64,000 bases of DNA from Aquimarina algicola. Lineage in GTDB: Bacteria; Bacteroidota; Bacteroidia; Flavobacteriales; Flavobacteriaceae. Below, piece by piece: positions 16,729-25,488 of this stretch. Position 1 is the stretch's first letter. Each line of letters opens with the position of its first letter. The notes beneath the pieces were generated by a model. That model was not told the DNA's origin and did not search any database. It saw nothing but the letters and a program-made list of their open reading frames with translations. Location of the stretch: contig NZ_VFWZ01000011.1 of the NCBI RefSeq assembly GCF_006443095.1, positions 213,160 through 277,159 of the forward strand, in the 5' to 3' direction. The position numbers were made by a program, and so were the translations under genes.

Positions 16729-17793
16729 ATGAAAACAGATATATTAATTATAGGAGCTGGGCTCACGGGGTTGCTATTAACGCATAAATTAAAAAAGAAA
16801 GGTGTTTCTCTTAAAGTTATTGAAGCCAGAAATCGAATTGGTGGCCGTATACATACCATCAATTCTCAGCAACAAACCCCAATCGAAATGGGTGCAACAT
16901 GGCTTGGAAAACAACATAAAGAGTTAATGCATACATTAGAAGACCTCGATATTTCTGTATTCGAACAGTATATGAAAGGAATCGCCCTCTTTGAGCCACT
17001 TTCTACTGCTCCACCTCAACAAATAGAGTTGCCTTCAAATCAAGAAGCGAGTTATAGAATACAAGGTGGGACAAGTACCTTGATTGATACTCTAGCCAAC
17101 TCATTAGAATCAAATGAACTCATTCTCAATAAAAAAATAGTATCTATATCATATAATAAACAAAATCAGTTTACAGTACGATCAGATAATCATGAAGAAT
17201 TTGAATCCAAATATGTTATCTCTACCTTGCCCCCTTTTCTACTCATCAATTCTATACAATTCGATCCTCAGTTACCTGAAAGTGTAAATGCAATAGCAAG
17301 CAAAACTCATACTTGGATGGAAGATTCTATAAAATTTGGGGTTTCATACCAAAATCCTTTCTGGAAAGAGATGAACTATTCCGGAACTATATTTAGTAAT
17401 GTTGGTCCTATTACAGAGCTCTATGATCACTCTAGCTATGAAAATGATAAATATGCTTTAAAAGGATTTTTACAATCAGGACTTTACTTACTACCAAAAG
17501 AAAAACGAAAAGAAAAAGTCTTACTTCAGCTAGAAAAATTATTTGGTAAAGTTGCCAAAAATTATCTCGCCTACGAAGAATTACTTTGGACAAACGAAAT
17601 ATATACTTCATATCCTAAAGAACAATATATATTACCTCACCAAAATAATGGTCATCAGATATACCAAAATGGTTTCTTTGATGATCACTTTTATATTGCA
17701 GGAACAGAGACCTCTCCTCTATATGGAGGATATATGGAAGGTGCTGTCCTAAGTGCCAATTTTATATATCAAAAATTGAAATATATTCTTTAG
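16729..17793 (+). CDS. FAD-dependent amine oxidase-like oxidoreductase
   Basis: A 354-residue flavoprotein. GAGLTG at 9-14 and the following EARNRIGGRIHT form the dinucleotide-binding and GR-motif of the flavin amine oxidase superfamily. MGATWLG is the next conserved element, and the C-terminal YGGYMEGAVLSA binds the flavin and closes the fold. It is shorter than typical monoamine oxidases (about 430-450), consistent with the short bacterial members. There is no signal peptide. It lies 110 bases after the CMD gene with an inverted repeat between, so it may be transcribed separately. Confidence 0.9.
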   Translation: MKTDILIIGAGLTGLLLTHKLKKKGVSLKVIEARNRIGGRIHTINSQQQTPIEMGATWLGKQHKELMHTLEDLDISVFEQYMKGIALFEPLSTAPPQQIELPSNQEASYRIQGGTSTLIDTLANSLESNELILNKKIVSISYNKQNQFTVRSDNHEEFESKYVISTLPPFLLINSIQFDPQLPESVNAIASKTHTWMEDSIKFGVSYQNPFWKEMNYSGTIFSNVGPITELYDHSSYENDKYALKGFLQSGLYLLPKEKRKEKVLLQLEKLFGKVAKNYLAYEELLWTNEIYTSYPKEQYILPHQNNGHQIYQNGFFDDHFYIAGTETSPLYGGYMEGAVLSANFIYQKLKYIL

Positions 17794-18086
17794 ATTATTC
17801 TTCATAACTGGCAGTACATCTGATCATAATTTTCTTTTATCTGTATAGAAAAGAGTATGTATACTGTATGTGAACCTCCCTGCTGTCTAAGCAATTACTT
17901 TTTTACATAAAACATCACTTTATTTGCTTATGGTAATTATTTTTTGGTAATGCTTCATTATAACAAAGCAAATCGTTGTTTCTATAATAAAAGCTATATC
18001 CATATTATTCTTTCGCGAAGGATGAGACATAAACTATGAGTGTCAATAAATGTTCATAGTATTTATAATTAATAAACAATTAAATT

Positions 18087-18236
18087 ATGTTAGAAAATAT
18101 TTCAAATATAGGTACACCTTTAAACAAGAAAGAACAAAAGTCGATTCATGGAGGATTATGGAGAGCCTGCTCTAGAGAACTACTAAATGATGGTTGTTAT
18201 GACTCAAGACTTGGGTGTGTCTGTGATTCTATTTAA
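18087..18236 (+). CDS. Small Gly-Gly leader peptide (putative bacteriocin/RiPP-type precursor)
   Basis: A 49-residue open frame, too short for most gene callers. The first 23 residues contain LNKKEQKSIHGG, the pattern of Bacteroidota double-glycine leaders (a helix with LxKxEQKxIxGG). Cleavage after Gly23 would release a 26-residue core, LWRACSRELLNDGC and so on, with four Cys (28, 37, 44, 46). A terminator follows 60 bases downstream. No peptidase-containing ABC exporter or modifying enzyme is adjacent. It may be a secreted peptide or a modified natural product. Confidence rests on the leader motif and the isolated, terminator-bounded location. Confidence 0.65.
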   Translation: MLENISNIGTPLNKKEQKSIHGGLWRACSRELLNDGCYDSRLGCVCDSI

Positions 18237-18295
18237 TTCATTTTTGCGATTAGTATAATCCTGATATTTACTATGTCAAAAAATCATTAGGCATC

Positions 18296-18331
18296 AAAAA
18301 AGTCGAGGAATATATTGTACCTCGACTTTTT
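18296..18331. terminator. Bidirectional intrinsic terminator
   Basis: AAAAAAGTCGAGG (18296-18308) pairs with CCTCGACTTTTT (18320-18331) around an 11-base loop. The A and T tails allow it to serve both the small peptide gene on + and pafA on the minus strand. Confidence 0.88.
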
Positions 18332-18351
18332 ATAATTTATCCTAATATTAT

Positions 18352-19992
18352 TTATTCTAACACAAAAGACAAAACATCTCCTGTAGTTCCATTAGGGAAA
18401 GTAATTCCTAATAGTGCGGATATTGTAGGAGCAATATCCGGAATATATGTTTTTTGAGTTGTACTTCCTTTTTTGATTCCTTGTCCAAAAAACAATAGAG
18501 GCGCATGTGTATCATAAATTAATGCACTGCCATGAGTAGACCCTGTTTTTGAGTAAGAGATCGTTGCGGGATCCATAACAACTACTACATCCCCGCTTCT
18601 CTTTTGATTATACCCTTTTTGTATCAAACTTGCTATACCCATCGTGTATTGTGTGCTTTCTAATTGTTTTCTGGTAAACACTTTATCCACCTGATCTTGT
18701 TGTAATATAAAATGCGCTACGGCTTCTTGTAGAGTTTCAGAAGAAATATTGTTTTTCTTTAATACTTCGTAGTCAAAAAATACTTGTTGGTTAGAAATAT
18801 TCTTTATTAAACCTTCTACTTTAAATGTAGATGTTACAAAAGTTTTGATATGCTCTGCAAAGGCATCTCTATCAAAATATCCTGCTGGAATCTTAACCGA
18901 TTGTAGATATGCAGGTACATGAACTGCGCCATGATCTGCAGTAAGAAAAACAGTGTATTGCCCCTTACCTACTTTAGAGTCAAGAGTTTTTAATAATCGT
19001 TCTATATCCTGATCTAATCGCAAGTAGGTATCTTGAATCTCTTTAGAATTAACCCCAAAATTATGCCCTACATAGTCTGTACTAGAAAAACTAACCGTCA
19101 AAAAATCAGTAATTTTATCTTTTCCGAGTGCTTCGCCTTCGATAGCTGCGATAGCAAAATCTGCAGTCAAACTGTTTCCAAAAGCAGTACTTTTTATAAT
19201 GCTATAACCGGAATTCTCTTTTTTCAATGTCGCTAAATCATAAGGAAAAGTTGCTGTTTCTTTTCCCTTAAAACCACCTTCAAATGCATTTTTATCAGGA
19301 CCACTCTCACGATATGTACTAATATCATAGAGTGTATTCCATTCTTTTAAATAAGAAGCTGCTTGATCAGAATCATTGAATTTTTGCACCCAATCTGGTA
19401 ATTGGTTTGTATAATAAGAACTCGTAATCCATTTTCCCTGATCCCCTCCTATAAACCAATATGCACCATTAGCTGTATGACCTGCTGGTAGAATAGCCCC
19501 TCTATCTTTTATGGCTATACCGATAGTTTTACCATGTAATTGAGTATGTAATCTGTTTTGGTCTGCAACTGTAGACGTTTTCATTCGATTTGGAGACATT
19601 TTTCCCATATCAGTCTCTAATCCAACAGAAATCACTGAATCATCTTCTGCACAATATACAGTCTTGTTTTCAAACTTATTATACCAATGATTAGAAATGA
19701 TACCATGATTTTGAGGTGTAGTTCCCGTATAAATAGATGCATGCCCTGGTCCCGTATAAGTTGGCACATAATTAAAATGATTATTTTTACAGTTAAAACC
19801 ATCATTTATCATTCTTTTAAAACCACCTTCTCCAAAGCGTTCATAAAACCTGGTAAGATAATCATACCGCATTTGATCAACAACAATACCAACGACAAGC
19901 TTTGGTGAAGAGTTTAATTTAACTTTGTCTTGTGCAATACCAGAGATTGTTATTACCAAGAAAGTAATAAGAAAAGTTACTTTTTTTGTCAT
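18352..19992 (-). CDS. pafA: PafA-type alkaline phosphatase family protein
   Basis: A 546-residue exported phosphatase. Residues 1-20 are a Sec signal peptide ending in GIAQ. VVDQMRYDYL at 38 supplies a metal Asp, and PTYTGPGHASIYTG at 77-90 contains the Thr nucleophile (Thr80) typical of PafA; NHGIISNHW follows with the active-site Asn. AIKDRGAILPAGH carries the Lys and Arg that bind phosphate. PafA is calcium-active, phosphate-insensitive and common in Bacteroidota. It is expected in the periplasm, releasing phosphate from monoesters. It is convergent with the peptide gene and divergent from mlaE. CAAATGTA at 20030-20037 is a possible -7 element on the minus strand. Confidence 0.92.
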   Translation of the reverse strand: MTKKVTFLITFLVITISGIAQDKVKLNSSPKLVVGIVVDQMRYDYLTRFYERFGEGGFKRMINDGFNCKNNHFNYVPTYTGPGHASIYTGTTPQNHGIISNHWYNKFENKTVYCAEDDSVISVGLETDMGKMSPNRMKTSTVADQNRLHTQLHGKTIGIAIKDRGAILPAGHTANGAYWFIGGDQGKWITSSYYTNQLPDWVQKFNDSDQAASYLKEWNTLYDISTYRESGPDKNAFEGGFKGKETATFPYDLATLKKENSGYSIIKSTAFGNSLTADFAIAAIEGEALGKDKITDFLTVSFSSTDYVGHNFGVNSKEIQDTYLRLDQDIERLLKTLDSKVGKGQYTVFLTADHGAVHVPAYLQSVKIPAGYFDRDAFAEHIKTFVTSTFKVEGLIKNISNQQVFFDYEVLKKNNISSETLQEAVAHFILQQDQVDKVFTRKQLESTQYTMGIASLIQKGYNQKRSGDVVVVMDPATISYSKTGSTHGSALIYDTHAPLLFFGQGIKKGSTTQKTYIPDIAPTISALLGITFPNGTTGDVLSFVLE

Positions 19993-20105
19993 GTCATTAT
20001 GAATTTGAATCGCTAATGTACTATTTGTGCAAATGTAAAACTTTAATGAAAGGTTAAATGCTTACGATATATTTTTTTCTATTTTAGCCTTTCTAATTAC
20101 AAAGA

Positions 20106-20843
20106 ATGTTTTATTTAGAAGATATTGGTCGCTATTTTTTGATGTTGAAAGGTGTTTTTAGCAGAATGACAAAGGGTTCTGTGATCAGAAATTTAATATT
20201 CAAAGAGATAGATGATCTTATTATTGGCTCTTTGGGGATAACGGTATTTCTTGCTTTTTTTATAGGTGCCGTTGTAGCTATACAAACTGCTTTGAATCTT
20301 ACAAACCCTCTTATTCCAAAAAAACTTATAGGGTTTGCTTCAAGACAATCGGTAATCCTTGAATTTGCCCCAACCTTTATTTCTGTAATTATGGCAGGTA
20401 AAGTTGGATCTTTCATTACATCCAGTATTGGTACGATGCGGGTAACAGAACAGATTGATGCATTAGAAGTAATGGGTATCAACTCTCTTAATTATTTGAT
20501 ATTTCCAAAAATCATTGCAATGCTAACCTATCCATTTGTTATTGCCATAGCAATGTTTACTGGTATTCTTGGTGCTTATGTTGCCGGGATATATGGCGGC
20601 TTTTTATCCAGCAGTGATTTTCTTACGGGATTAAGAGAAGAATTTATTCCATATCATCTGGTATATGCATTTATCAAAACATTTCTGTTTTCTTTTCTGT
20701 TAGCTACCATTCCTTCTTTTCATGGATATTATATGAAAGGTGGCGCACTAGAAGTAGGAAAAGCCAGTACCTCTGCCTTTGTATGGACTACGGTTGTTAT
20801 TATTATATCTAATTATATACTCACCCAATTATTATTGAGCTAA
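20106..20843 (+). CDS. mlaE: MlaE/YrbE family ABC transporter permease
   Basis: A 245-residue inner-membrane permease of the MlaE family. It has the N-terminal amphipathic helix, then about five membrane segments, with the conserved PTFISVIMAGKVGSFITSSIG around 88-108 and RVTEQIDALEVMGI after it. MlaE partners MlaF in moving phospholipids between inner and outer membranes. Its TAA overlaps the ATG of the ATPase gene (TAATG), showing translational coupling. The substrate-binding MlaD-like protein is not in the next genes, so it must be encoded elsewhere. Confidence 0.95.
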   Translation: MFYLEDIGRYFLMLKGVFSRMTKGSVIRNLIFKEIDDLIIGSLGITVFLAFFIGAVVAIQTALNLTNPLIPKKLIGFASRQSVILEFAPTFISVIMAGKVGSFITSSIGTMRVTEQIDALEVMGINSLNYLIFPKIIAMLTYPFVIAIAMFTGILGAYVAGIYGGFLSSSDFLTGLREEFIPYHLVYAFIKTFLFSFLLATIPSFHGYYMKGGALEVGKASTSAFVWTTVVIIISNYILTQLLLS

Positions 20844-21607
20844 TGATAGAAGTAACAAACTTACATAAAGGGTTTAATGGAGAACAGATTCTCAAAGGGA
20901 TCACGACTACCTTTACTCGTGGAATGACCAACCTTATCATTGGTACAAGTGGTAGTGGTAAAACTGTATTCTTAAAATGCATGCTTGGGCTATTTACTCC
21001 TGAACAAGGAGCTATTTGCTATGATGGTAGTACTTATTCTGACCTCAACAAGCAAGAGCAGAGAGATTTGCGAGAACAAATGGGAATGGTTTTTCAAGGG
21101 AGTGCTTTGTTTGATTCTATGACCGTACAGGAAAATGTGATGTTTCCACTTATGATGTTTACCAAACAGAAAAAAGATGAAATGCTCGACAGAGTTAATG
21201 AAGTACTTGATCGCGTAAATCTTGAAAATGCTAATAATAAACTTCCTTCAGAAATTAGTGGGGGAATGCAAAAACGTGTTGCTATTGCACGTGCTATTGT
21301 AACGCGCCCAAAATATCTTTTTTGTGATGAACCCAATTCAGGATTAGACCCCAGAACAGCGATAGTCATAGATAATCTCATCAAAGAGATTACAGAAGAA
21401 TATGATATTACCACTATCATCAATACGCATGATATGAATTCTGTAATGGAAATCGGTGAGAAAATCGTTTTCTTAAAAAATGGATATCTGGAATGGGAAG
21501 GTGATAAAACACAGATCTTCAAAACCGATAACCAGGCTGTTACAGAATTTGTATACTCTTCAAACCTATTCAAAAAAGTGCGAGAAGCACAGTTAAAAGG
21601 GTTGTAA
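20843..21607 (+). CDS. mlaF: ABC transporter ATP-binding protein (MlaF-like)
   Basis: A 254-residue ATPase. Walker A is GTSGSGKT at 34-41, the Q-loop is in MVFQGSALFDSM at 82-93, the signature is SGGMQKR at 139-145, and Walker B is YLFCDEPNSGLD at 158-169, followed by INTHDMNS with the switch His. All residues for ATP hydrolysis are present. The SGGMQKR signature is typical of MlaF. It overlaps the permease stop codon by one base and energises the lipid transporter. A short hairpin at 21613-21630 lies downstream. Confidence 0.95.
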   Translation: MIEVTNLHKGFNGEQILKGITTTFTRGMTNLIIGTSGSGKTVFLKCMLGLFTPEQGAICYDGSTYSDLNKQEQRDLREQMGMVFQGSALFDSMTVQENVMFPLMMFTKQKKDEMLDRVNEVLDRVNLENANNKLPSEISGGMQKRVAIARAIVTRPKYLFCDEPNSGLDPRTAIVIDNLIKEITEEYDITTIINTHDMNSVMEIGEKIVFLKNGYLEWEGDKTQIFKTDNQAVTEFVYSSNLFKKVREAQLKGL

Positions 21608-21612
21608 TACCA

Positions 21613-21630
21613 CTACTCAAAAATGAGTAG
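21613..21630. terminator. Short hairpin after mlaF
   Basis: CTACTCA-AAAA-TGAGTAG forms a perfect 7-bp stem starting 6 bases after the mlaF stop. There is no T run, so termination is uncertain. Confidence 0.35.
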
Positions 21631-21696
21631 CCTTAACAATCTAATAAACAACTATCTTTATAAAAAACATAAAGAATATATTGCTTTTGGTGTACT

Positions 21697-22056
21697 ATGA
21701 TTACATTAAATTCAGAAAAAATTATAAAAAGAAGTCTGTACTTGATTGCTTTACCTGTTCTTATAATCTTAATTCTTGGAATTGAATATTTGATAAGTGC
21801 TAAAGAAGCCATAAACGGCAATTATGAATATAGTTTCATGCTCGGTGCTGATGCTATACCTATACCTTGGTACATGAAAACAGAAGAGTTCTTTATAAAA
21901 TACTGCATAGGATATGGAAGTTCATTAATCCTTTTGACAGTAGGATATGTCTTTGCTCTCTTAAAGAATAATAAATTCATACAATTGGCTATAGGAGTAA
22001 TCACAATTTTGATTCTTTATTACGAATACAGAATGTTTTTGAACGCTATACCTTGA
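21697..22056 (+). CDS. Hypothetical small membrane protein
   Basis: A 119-residue protein with three predicted membrane segments at about 13-33, 70-89 and 94-112. The loop between the first two holds a short acidic and aromatic stretch (NGNYEYSFMLGADAIPIPWYM without further breaks). No family motif is recognised. It is the first of a long run of small unrelated genes on the + strand and may be transcribed on its own. Confidence 0.65.
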   Translation: MITLNSEKIIKRSLYLIALPVLIILILGIEYLISAKEAINGNYEYSFMLGADAIPIPWYMKTEEFFIKYCIGYGSSLILLTVGYVFALLKNNKFIQLAIGVITILILYYEYRMFLNAIP

Positions 22057-22092
22057 AGCTATTAAAAACATATGAAAGCATGGCTATCATTC

Positions 22093-22118
22093 TGTCACTT
22101 CAAATCTTATAAGTGACA
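22093..22118. repeat. Inverted repeat in the 22.1 kb gap
   Basis: TGTCACTT (22093-22100) and AAGTGACA (22111-22118) are perfect 8-bp arms with a 10-base loop. It sits between two small genes, 23 bases before the next start. It could be a weak terminator or an operator. Confidence 0.4.
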
Positions 22119-22141
22119 ATCAGCTATTAATAAAACTTAAA

Positions 22142-22792
22142 ATGAAGGAAATATTTGAAGATATTGAGTTTCAACTAGGAGAATTCGGATTACACTCTCA
22201 ACTCAGCGAGGAAAAGAAGTCAACATTACCCAAAATCTTGAAAGAAATCCATAAATACAACGTATTTGGGAGTGATCTTTTAGCAGTCCCTGCAGAATTA
22301 ATCATTAGTGGTGATGATCAAGAATATGAAAGACCATTTTCATTTCTTGATCTGGATGAAGGATTTGTCAATTTTGAAAATGAATTCCGATCAGAAGTCC
22401 CAATAGATTTTATTCCGATGGGATACTTATATGGTGCTTCAGAAATAGTTCTATACAACAATTTGAATAATTCTATTCACATATTTCATGTATCGGATAT
22501 CGTTGATCAGGATCGGATGAAGTACAAACTTGATAATCCAACATGCACTTTTAAAGATTTTATATCGCAAATTAGACTCCAAACAGTTACTTGTTTGTTA
22601 CATCCAAAAGATTATTCAAAAGCGACACTTATTGAACTGAGAAAAAATAAAATTTACTTAGATTACGAATTCTTAGCATCTAAAAGCGAAGATATATGGG
22701 AGGTATATTTAGACAAATGCAGATCACAAATAGCAGATGGTATGGAGATTCATTATGCTCCGCAAAATGTGATTCAAAAACTTCAACAATAA
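22142..22792 (+). CDS. Hypothetical protein, possibly SMI1/KNR4 (SUKH) fold
   Basis: A 216-residue soluble protein. The stretch IDFIPMGYLYGASEIVLYN at about 88-106, followed by SIHIFHVSDI and then CTFKDFISQI at 135-144, resembles the SUKH pattern (fIpfG..g.d.l....... with a later SFxeFl). SUKH proteins are often immunity or regulatory partners of toxins. The first 60 residues look helical and are not characteristic. The match is by eye only and could be wrong. No polymorphic toxin is adjacent. The next gene starts 13 bases downstream. Confidence 0.5.
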   Translation: MKEIFEDIEFQLGEFGLHSQLSEEKKSTLPKILKEIHKYNVFGSDLLAVPAELIISGDDQEYERPFSFLDLDEGFVNFENEFRSEVPIDFIPMGYLYGASEIVLYNNLNNSIHIFHVSDIVDQDRMKYKLDNPTCTFKDFISQIRLQTVTCLLHPKDYSKATLIELRKNKIYLDYEFLASKSEDIWEVYLDKCRSQIADGMEIHYAPQNVIQKLQQ

Positions 22793-22805
22793 TAAGTGCA
22801 AAACA

Positions 22806-23042
22806 ATGAGAAAAAAGATCATAATTTTAGCAGTAATTATTTTAATCATCTCAAAATTTTGGATCGGAATCTATAAAGATGGTGAATGGGGCGAAAAATA
22901 TATTTTTATAAAACATAGACCTATTTGGAAAACCTATTTTTATTCACCACGAGGAATGAGTGATTTAAAACTTTCTGAAATGAGTGAAGACAAACAAAAA
23001 GAACAACGATTGTTTGATGAATTTGTTCTAAAAATGTATTAA
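22806..23042 (+). CDS. Hypothetical small membrane-anchored protein
   Basis: A 78-residue protein with one N-terminal membrane segment (residues 4-22) and a short soluble part with several aromatic residues (KDGEWGEKYIFIKHRPIW and so on). It starts 13 bases after the possible SUKH gene and is probably co-transcribed with it. The family is not recognised. The hydrophobic segment could be an uncleaved signal anchor. Confidence 0.55.
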   Translation: MRKKIIILAVIILIISKFWIGIYKDGEWGEKYIFIKHRPIWKTYFYSPRGMSDLKLSEMSEDKQKEQRLFDEFVLKMY

Positions 23043-23081
23043 ACCACATTTTAAATTAAACGTTTATAACAATTTGAAAAA

Positions 23082-23464
23082 ATGAAAACAGAACAATATC
23101 CTATATGTCATTCAAACCTAGAAGTAAAAAATTTTGCTCCATGTGATGACTGTGGGGTATTAGAAAAGGAAATTATCACTTCAAAGATGGAGTTCATAAA
23201 TACACTATTTATGAAGTTTATGGTGGGCTTAAATTGCAATTATGTGATTTTTGTGATGTAGATTCTGGTTCATATCGAATTGAATATTGGGGCTTTTTAG
23301 ACAATGAACGAATCGATTACAAAAACTTTAAATTCATATCCTCTGTAGAAAATCCATCTTTTCAAAAAACAAAATACTGCTCTGAGTGTAACAAAGGCAT
23401 AAATTTTCTGACTTTTCTAAAAAAAATCAGACATAAAAGAAAAATTGAAAAAAACCGGATATAA
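23082..23464 (+). pseudogene. Frameshifted Cys-rich (CxxC) hypothetical protein
   Basis: From ATG 23082 the frame reads MKTEQYPICHSNLEVKNF then APCDDCG. The next frame continues with KGNYHFKDGVHKYTIYEVY, then LQLCDFCDVD, KYCSECNKGINFL and a basic tail, ending at 23464. The first frame stops soon after the break. Losing one A from the run at 23164-23167 (GAAAAGG for GAAAAAGG) explains it: GAA-AAA-GGA joins both parts. The intact product would be about 127 residues with three or four CxxC-like pairs, suggesting zinc binding. A homopolymer sequencing error or a recent mutation are both possible. Confidence 0.65.
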
Positions 23465-23813
23465 ATATCAAATAGAGCAAAGATTAAAGAAAGATAATTG
23501 GCAAATATCATCTATAGACTCAAACTACGAATGGTGGGATGACGAACATTGGAAACTTGAACTGAAACACAACCCTGAAATATCATTCTATTTATGCTTT
23601 ATAGTTGATCCGATGTTTGAAGGAACAAGAAAAAAAGGACAAGGAATTTACGAAATAAAAGCCTCAACCAAATTTCCTGCAAATTGGAATGACAATTCAA
23701 ACAAAATTTCTTCAATTAGCATGACAAAAAGAAACTTTGAAATTAAACTTGAAGAGTTTATTCAGAATTTAAAAGAGTATAAAAAAGTAAAAACGAAACA
23801 CAAGAAAGTATAA
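23445..23813 (+). CDS. Hypothetical protein, TTG start
   Basis: A 122-residue protein overlapping the end of the preceding broken gene by 20 bases. The start is TTG at 23445: the frame has a stop at 23418-23420 and no ATG before the conserved-looking part. It is rich in Trp and Lys (YEWWDDEHWKLELKH) and probably a small alpha/beta domain, but I do not recognise a family. The overlap suggests it was translated together with its neighbour, so the upstream frameshift may affect its expression. Confidence 0.5.
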   Translation: MKKTGYKYQIEQRLKKDNWQISSIDSNYEWWDDEHWKLELKHNPEISFYLCFIVDPMFEGTRKKGQGIYEIKASTKFPANWNDNSNKISSISMTKRNFEIKLEEFIQNLKEYKKVKTKHKKV

Positions 23814-23875
23814 AATAGACTACGAACTTTTTTTGAGCAGCTATAATCAGCTTAAAATTAATATAATGATACTAT

Positions 23876-24862
23876 ATGGAAATTAAAGCAGCAACAGTAC
23901 AAGATCATGAAGTATTGACAGAGGTAATGAGGGGATCAAAAGCAATATGGGGATATGAAAAAGAACAGTTAGAAGAATGGAAAGATGAATTAACGATTAC
24001 ACAAGATCATATTAAAAAGAATAGTGTTTTTAATTTATGGAAAGATGATCAAATAATAGGATTTTATTCTTATAAACAACAAGGTCCAAATTTGAAATTA
24101 GACAGCCTGTTTGTACATCCAGAATTCATTGGTCAAGGAATGGGAAATATAATGATGACAGACTTTTTAGAAAGGGTAAAACCAATATCAAAGGAGAGAA
24201 TTGTACTAGATGCAGACCCTAATGCCGAATCATATTACAACAAGTATGATTTTAATACCATTGCCCTCAAAAAGACATCAATTCCAAATCGATTTATGCC
24301 AATTATGGCAAAAAATAATCCTAATTTAGAAGAAACACATCTTTTTGATAGCAAAAGACTTTTTGTAAGACACTTAAGCCTCGAAGATCTGGATGATTTT
24401 TATGATATGCAACGCAATCCAAATGTAATGCAATATATCAAACCCGAAATGAACTATGAAGAGGCCAAAAAAGAGTTAGAAAGATTTATTGGGTATTATG
24501 AGGATAGAAAAAAAATGTTTAGAATCTGGGCAATAATAGAAAAACAAACTAATACTTTTATTGGGATTTGTGGAGTATACTTAAATAAAAATAACGAAGA
24601 AGAAATCGCTTATCGATTACGAGAATTATATTGGGGTAAAGGCTATGGAGGAGAAATTGCAGAACGATTATTTGATTTTTGTTTTGAAACCTTGGACTAT
24701 GATGAACTTTATGCATATGTAATGGAAGAAAATCAAGGTTCTATTAAAATTTTAGAAAAACACATGTCATACGATAAGATCATTCATTCTGAAGAGACCA
24801 ATTCTAAAGAGTATATTTATAAAACGAGTAAGGAAAACTGGATACAACACCGTAATCTGTAG
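23876..24862 (+). CDS. Double GNAT acetyltransferase
   Basis: A 328-residue protein with two GNAT domains. The first (about 1-145) has LDSLFVHPEFIGQGMGNIMM, with the acetyl-CoA loop GQGMG at 86-90. The second (about 153-322) belongs to the RimJ/RimL type, with TKRL-like FDSKRLFVRHLSLEDLDDF and later ELYWGKGYGGEIAERL, the second acetyl-CoA loop, and EENQGSIKILEK. Fused pairs of this sort often pair a general GNAT with a resistance or N-terminal acetyltransferase-like unit. The substrates are unknown. It is unrelated to its neighbours. Confidence 0.85.
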   Translation: MEIKAATVQDHEVLTEVMRGSKAIWGYEKEQLEEWKDELTITQDHIKKNSVFNLWKDDQIIGFYSYKQQGPNLKLDSLFVHPEFIGQGMGNIMMTDFLERVKPISKERIVLDADPNAESYYNKYDFNTIALKKTSIPNRFMPIMAKNNPNLEETHLFDSKRLFVRHLSLEDLDDFYDMQRNPNVMQYIKPEMNYEEAKKELERFIGYYEDRKKMFRIWAIIEKQTNTFIGICGVYLNKNNEEEIAYRLRELYWGKGYGGEIAERLFDFCFETLDYDELYAYVMEENQGSIKILEKHMSYDKIIHSEETNSKEYIYKTSKENWIQHRNL

Positions 24863-24909
24863 TAAAAACAATCAACTATTTATATTCAAACTGGTATAAC
24901 ACTTTTTGA

Positions 24910-24993
24910 ATGAAAAAAATAGAAAAAGATACTGTTTCAATCGAGTTGATCAATGGAAAAATATTACAATTTGTTAGACAAACATCAAGATAA
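24910..24993 (+). other. Possible gene fragment
   Basis: A 27-codon open frame whose beginning (MKKIEKDTVSIELINGKI) resembles the N-terminus of small STAS/SpoIIAA-like (DUF7793-type) proteins of Bacteroidota but stops at once. It may be a gene remnant or chance. The rest of the region from 24863 to 25008 shows nothing else. Confidence 0.25.
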
Positions 24994-25008
24994 CTTATAG
25001 TGAAAACC

Positions 25009-25446
25009 ATGAAAAAAACACCAAAAGTATCATCAATTCATAACCCGTCTGATGGTTTTTTAGGAGGGTTAAGAAACGTAATATTAAGTACCAAAGAAAC
25101 AGATGGCGACATTTATCTTGTAGAAGGTATCATGCCAAAAGATAGCATAGTACCACTGCATATTCACGAACTAGAAGATGAGATATTTCATGTTTTAGAA
25201 GGCAAAGTAGAGCTTATCTTAGGAGACAAAACGATACAGGCAAAAAAAGATGATATCATATATCTACCGCGAGGGATACAACATGGAATCAAAACCTCTG
25301 GAAATCAAACAGCCAAAGTACTTAACTATGTAATCCCGGGTAAAAATTTTGAGGAATTCTTTAACAAAATGAATGCAATTGGTCTACATGCTACTACGGA
25401 AGAAAAAGCTAAAATTGGAGTTGAACACAAAATTAAATTCCTTTAA
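25009..25446 (+). CDS. Cupin domain protein
   Basis: A 145-residue single-domain cupin from the ATG at 25009; a GTG three codons earlier is possible. Metal ligands are seen in HIHELEDEIFHVLEG (His51, His53, Glu57) and the second motif LPRGIQHGI (His92). RmlC-like cupins with this pattern bind a divalent metal and include dioxygenases and small-ligand sensors. No substrate can be named. It is followed 42 bases later by the RidA-like gene, which may be co-transcribed. Confidence 0.85.
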   Translation: MKKTPKVSSIHNPSDGFLGGLRNVILSTKETDGDIYLVEGIMPKDSIVPLHIHELEDEIFHVLEGKVELILGDKTIQAKKDDIIYLPRGIQHGIKTSGNQTAKVLNYVIPGKNFEEFFNKMNAIGLHATTEEKAKIGVEHKIKFL

Positions 25447-25488
25447 AAAGGAGCTTATGTAACCGATTAAGAAAATCAAACTGAGGAA

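Noticed and set aside
21094..21573. Long open frame of 159 codons on the minus strand
   Set aside because: It lies completely inside the mlaF ATPase gene, which has all its motifs on the + strand; the reverse frame has no recognisable domain.
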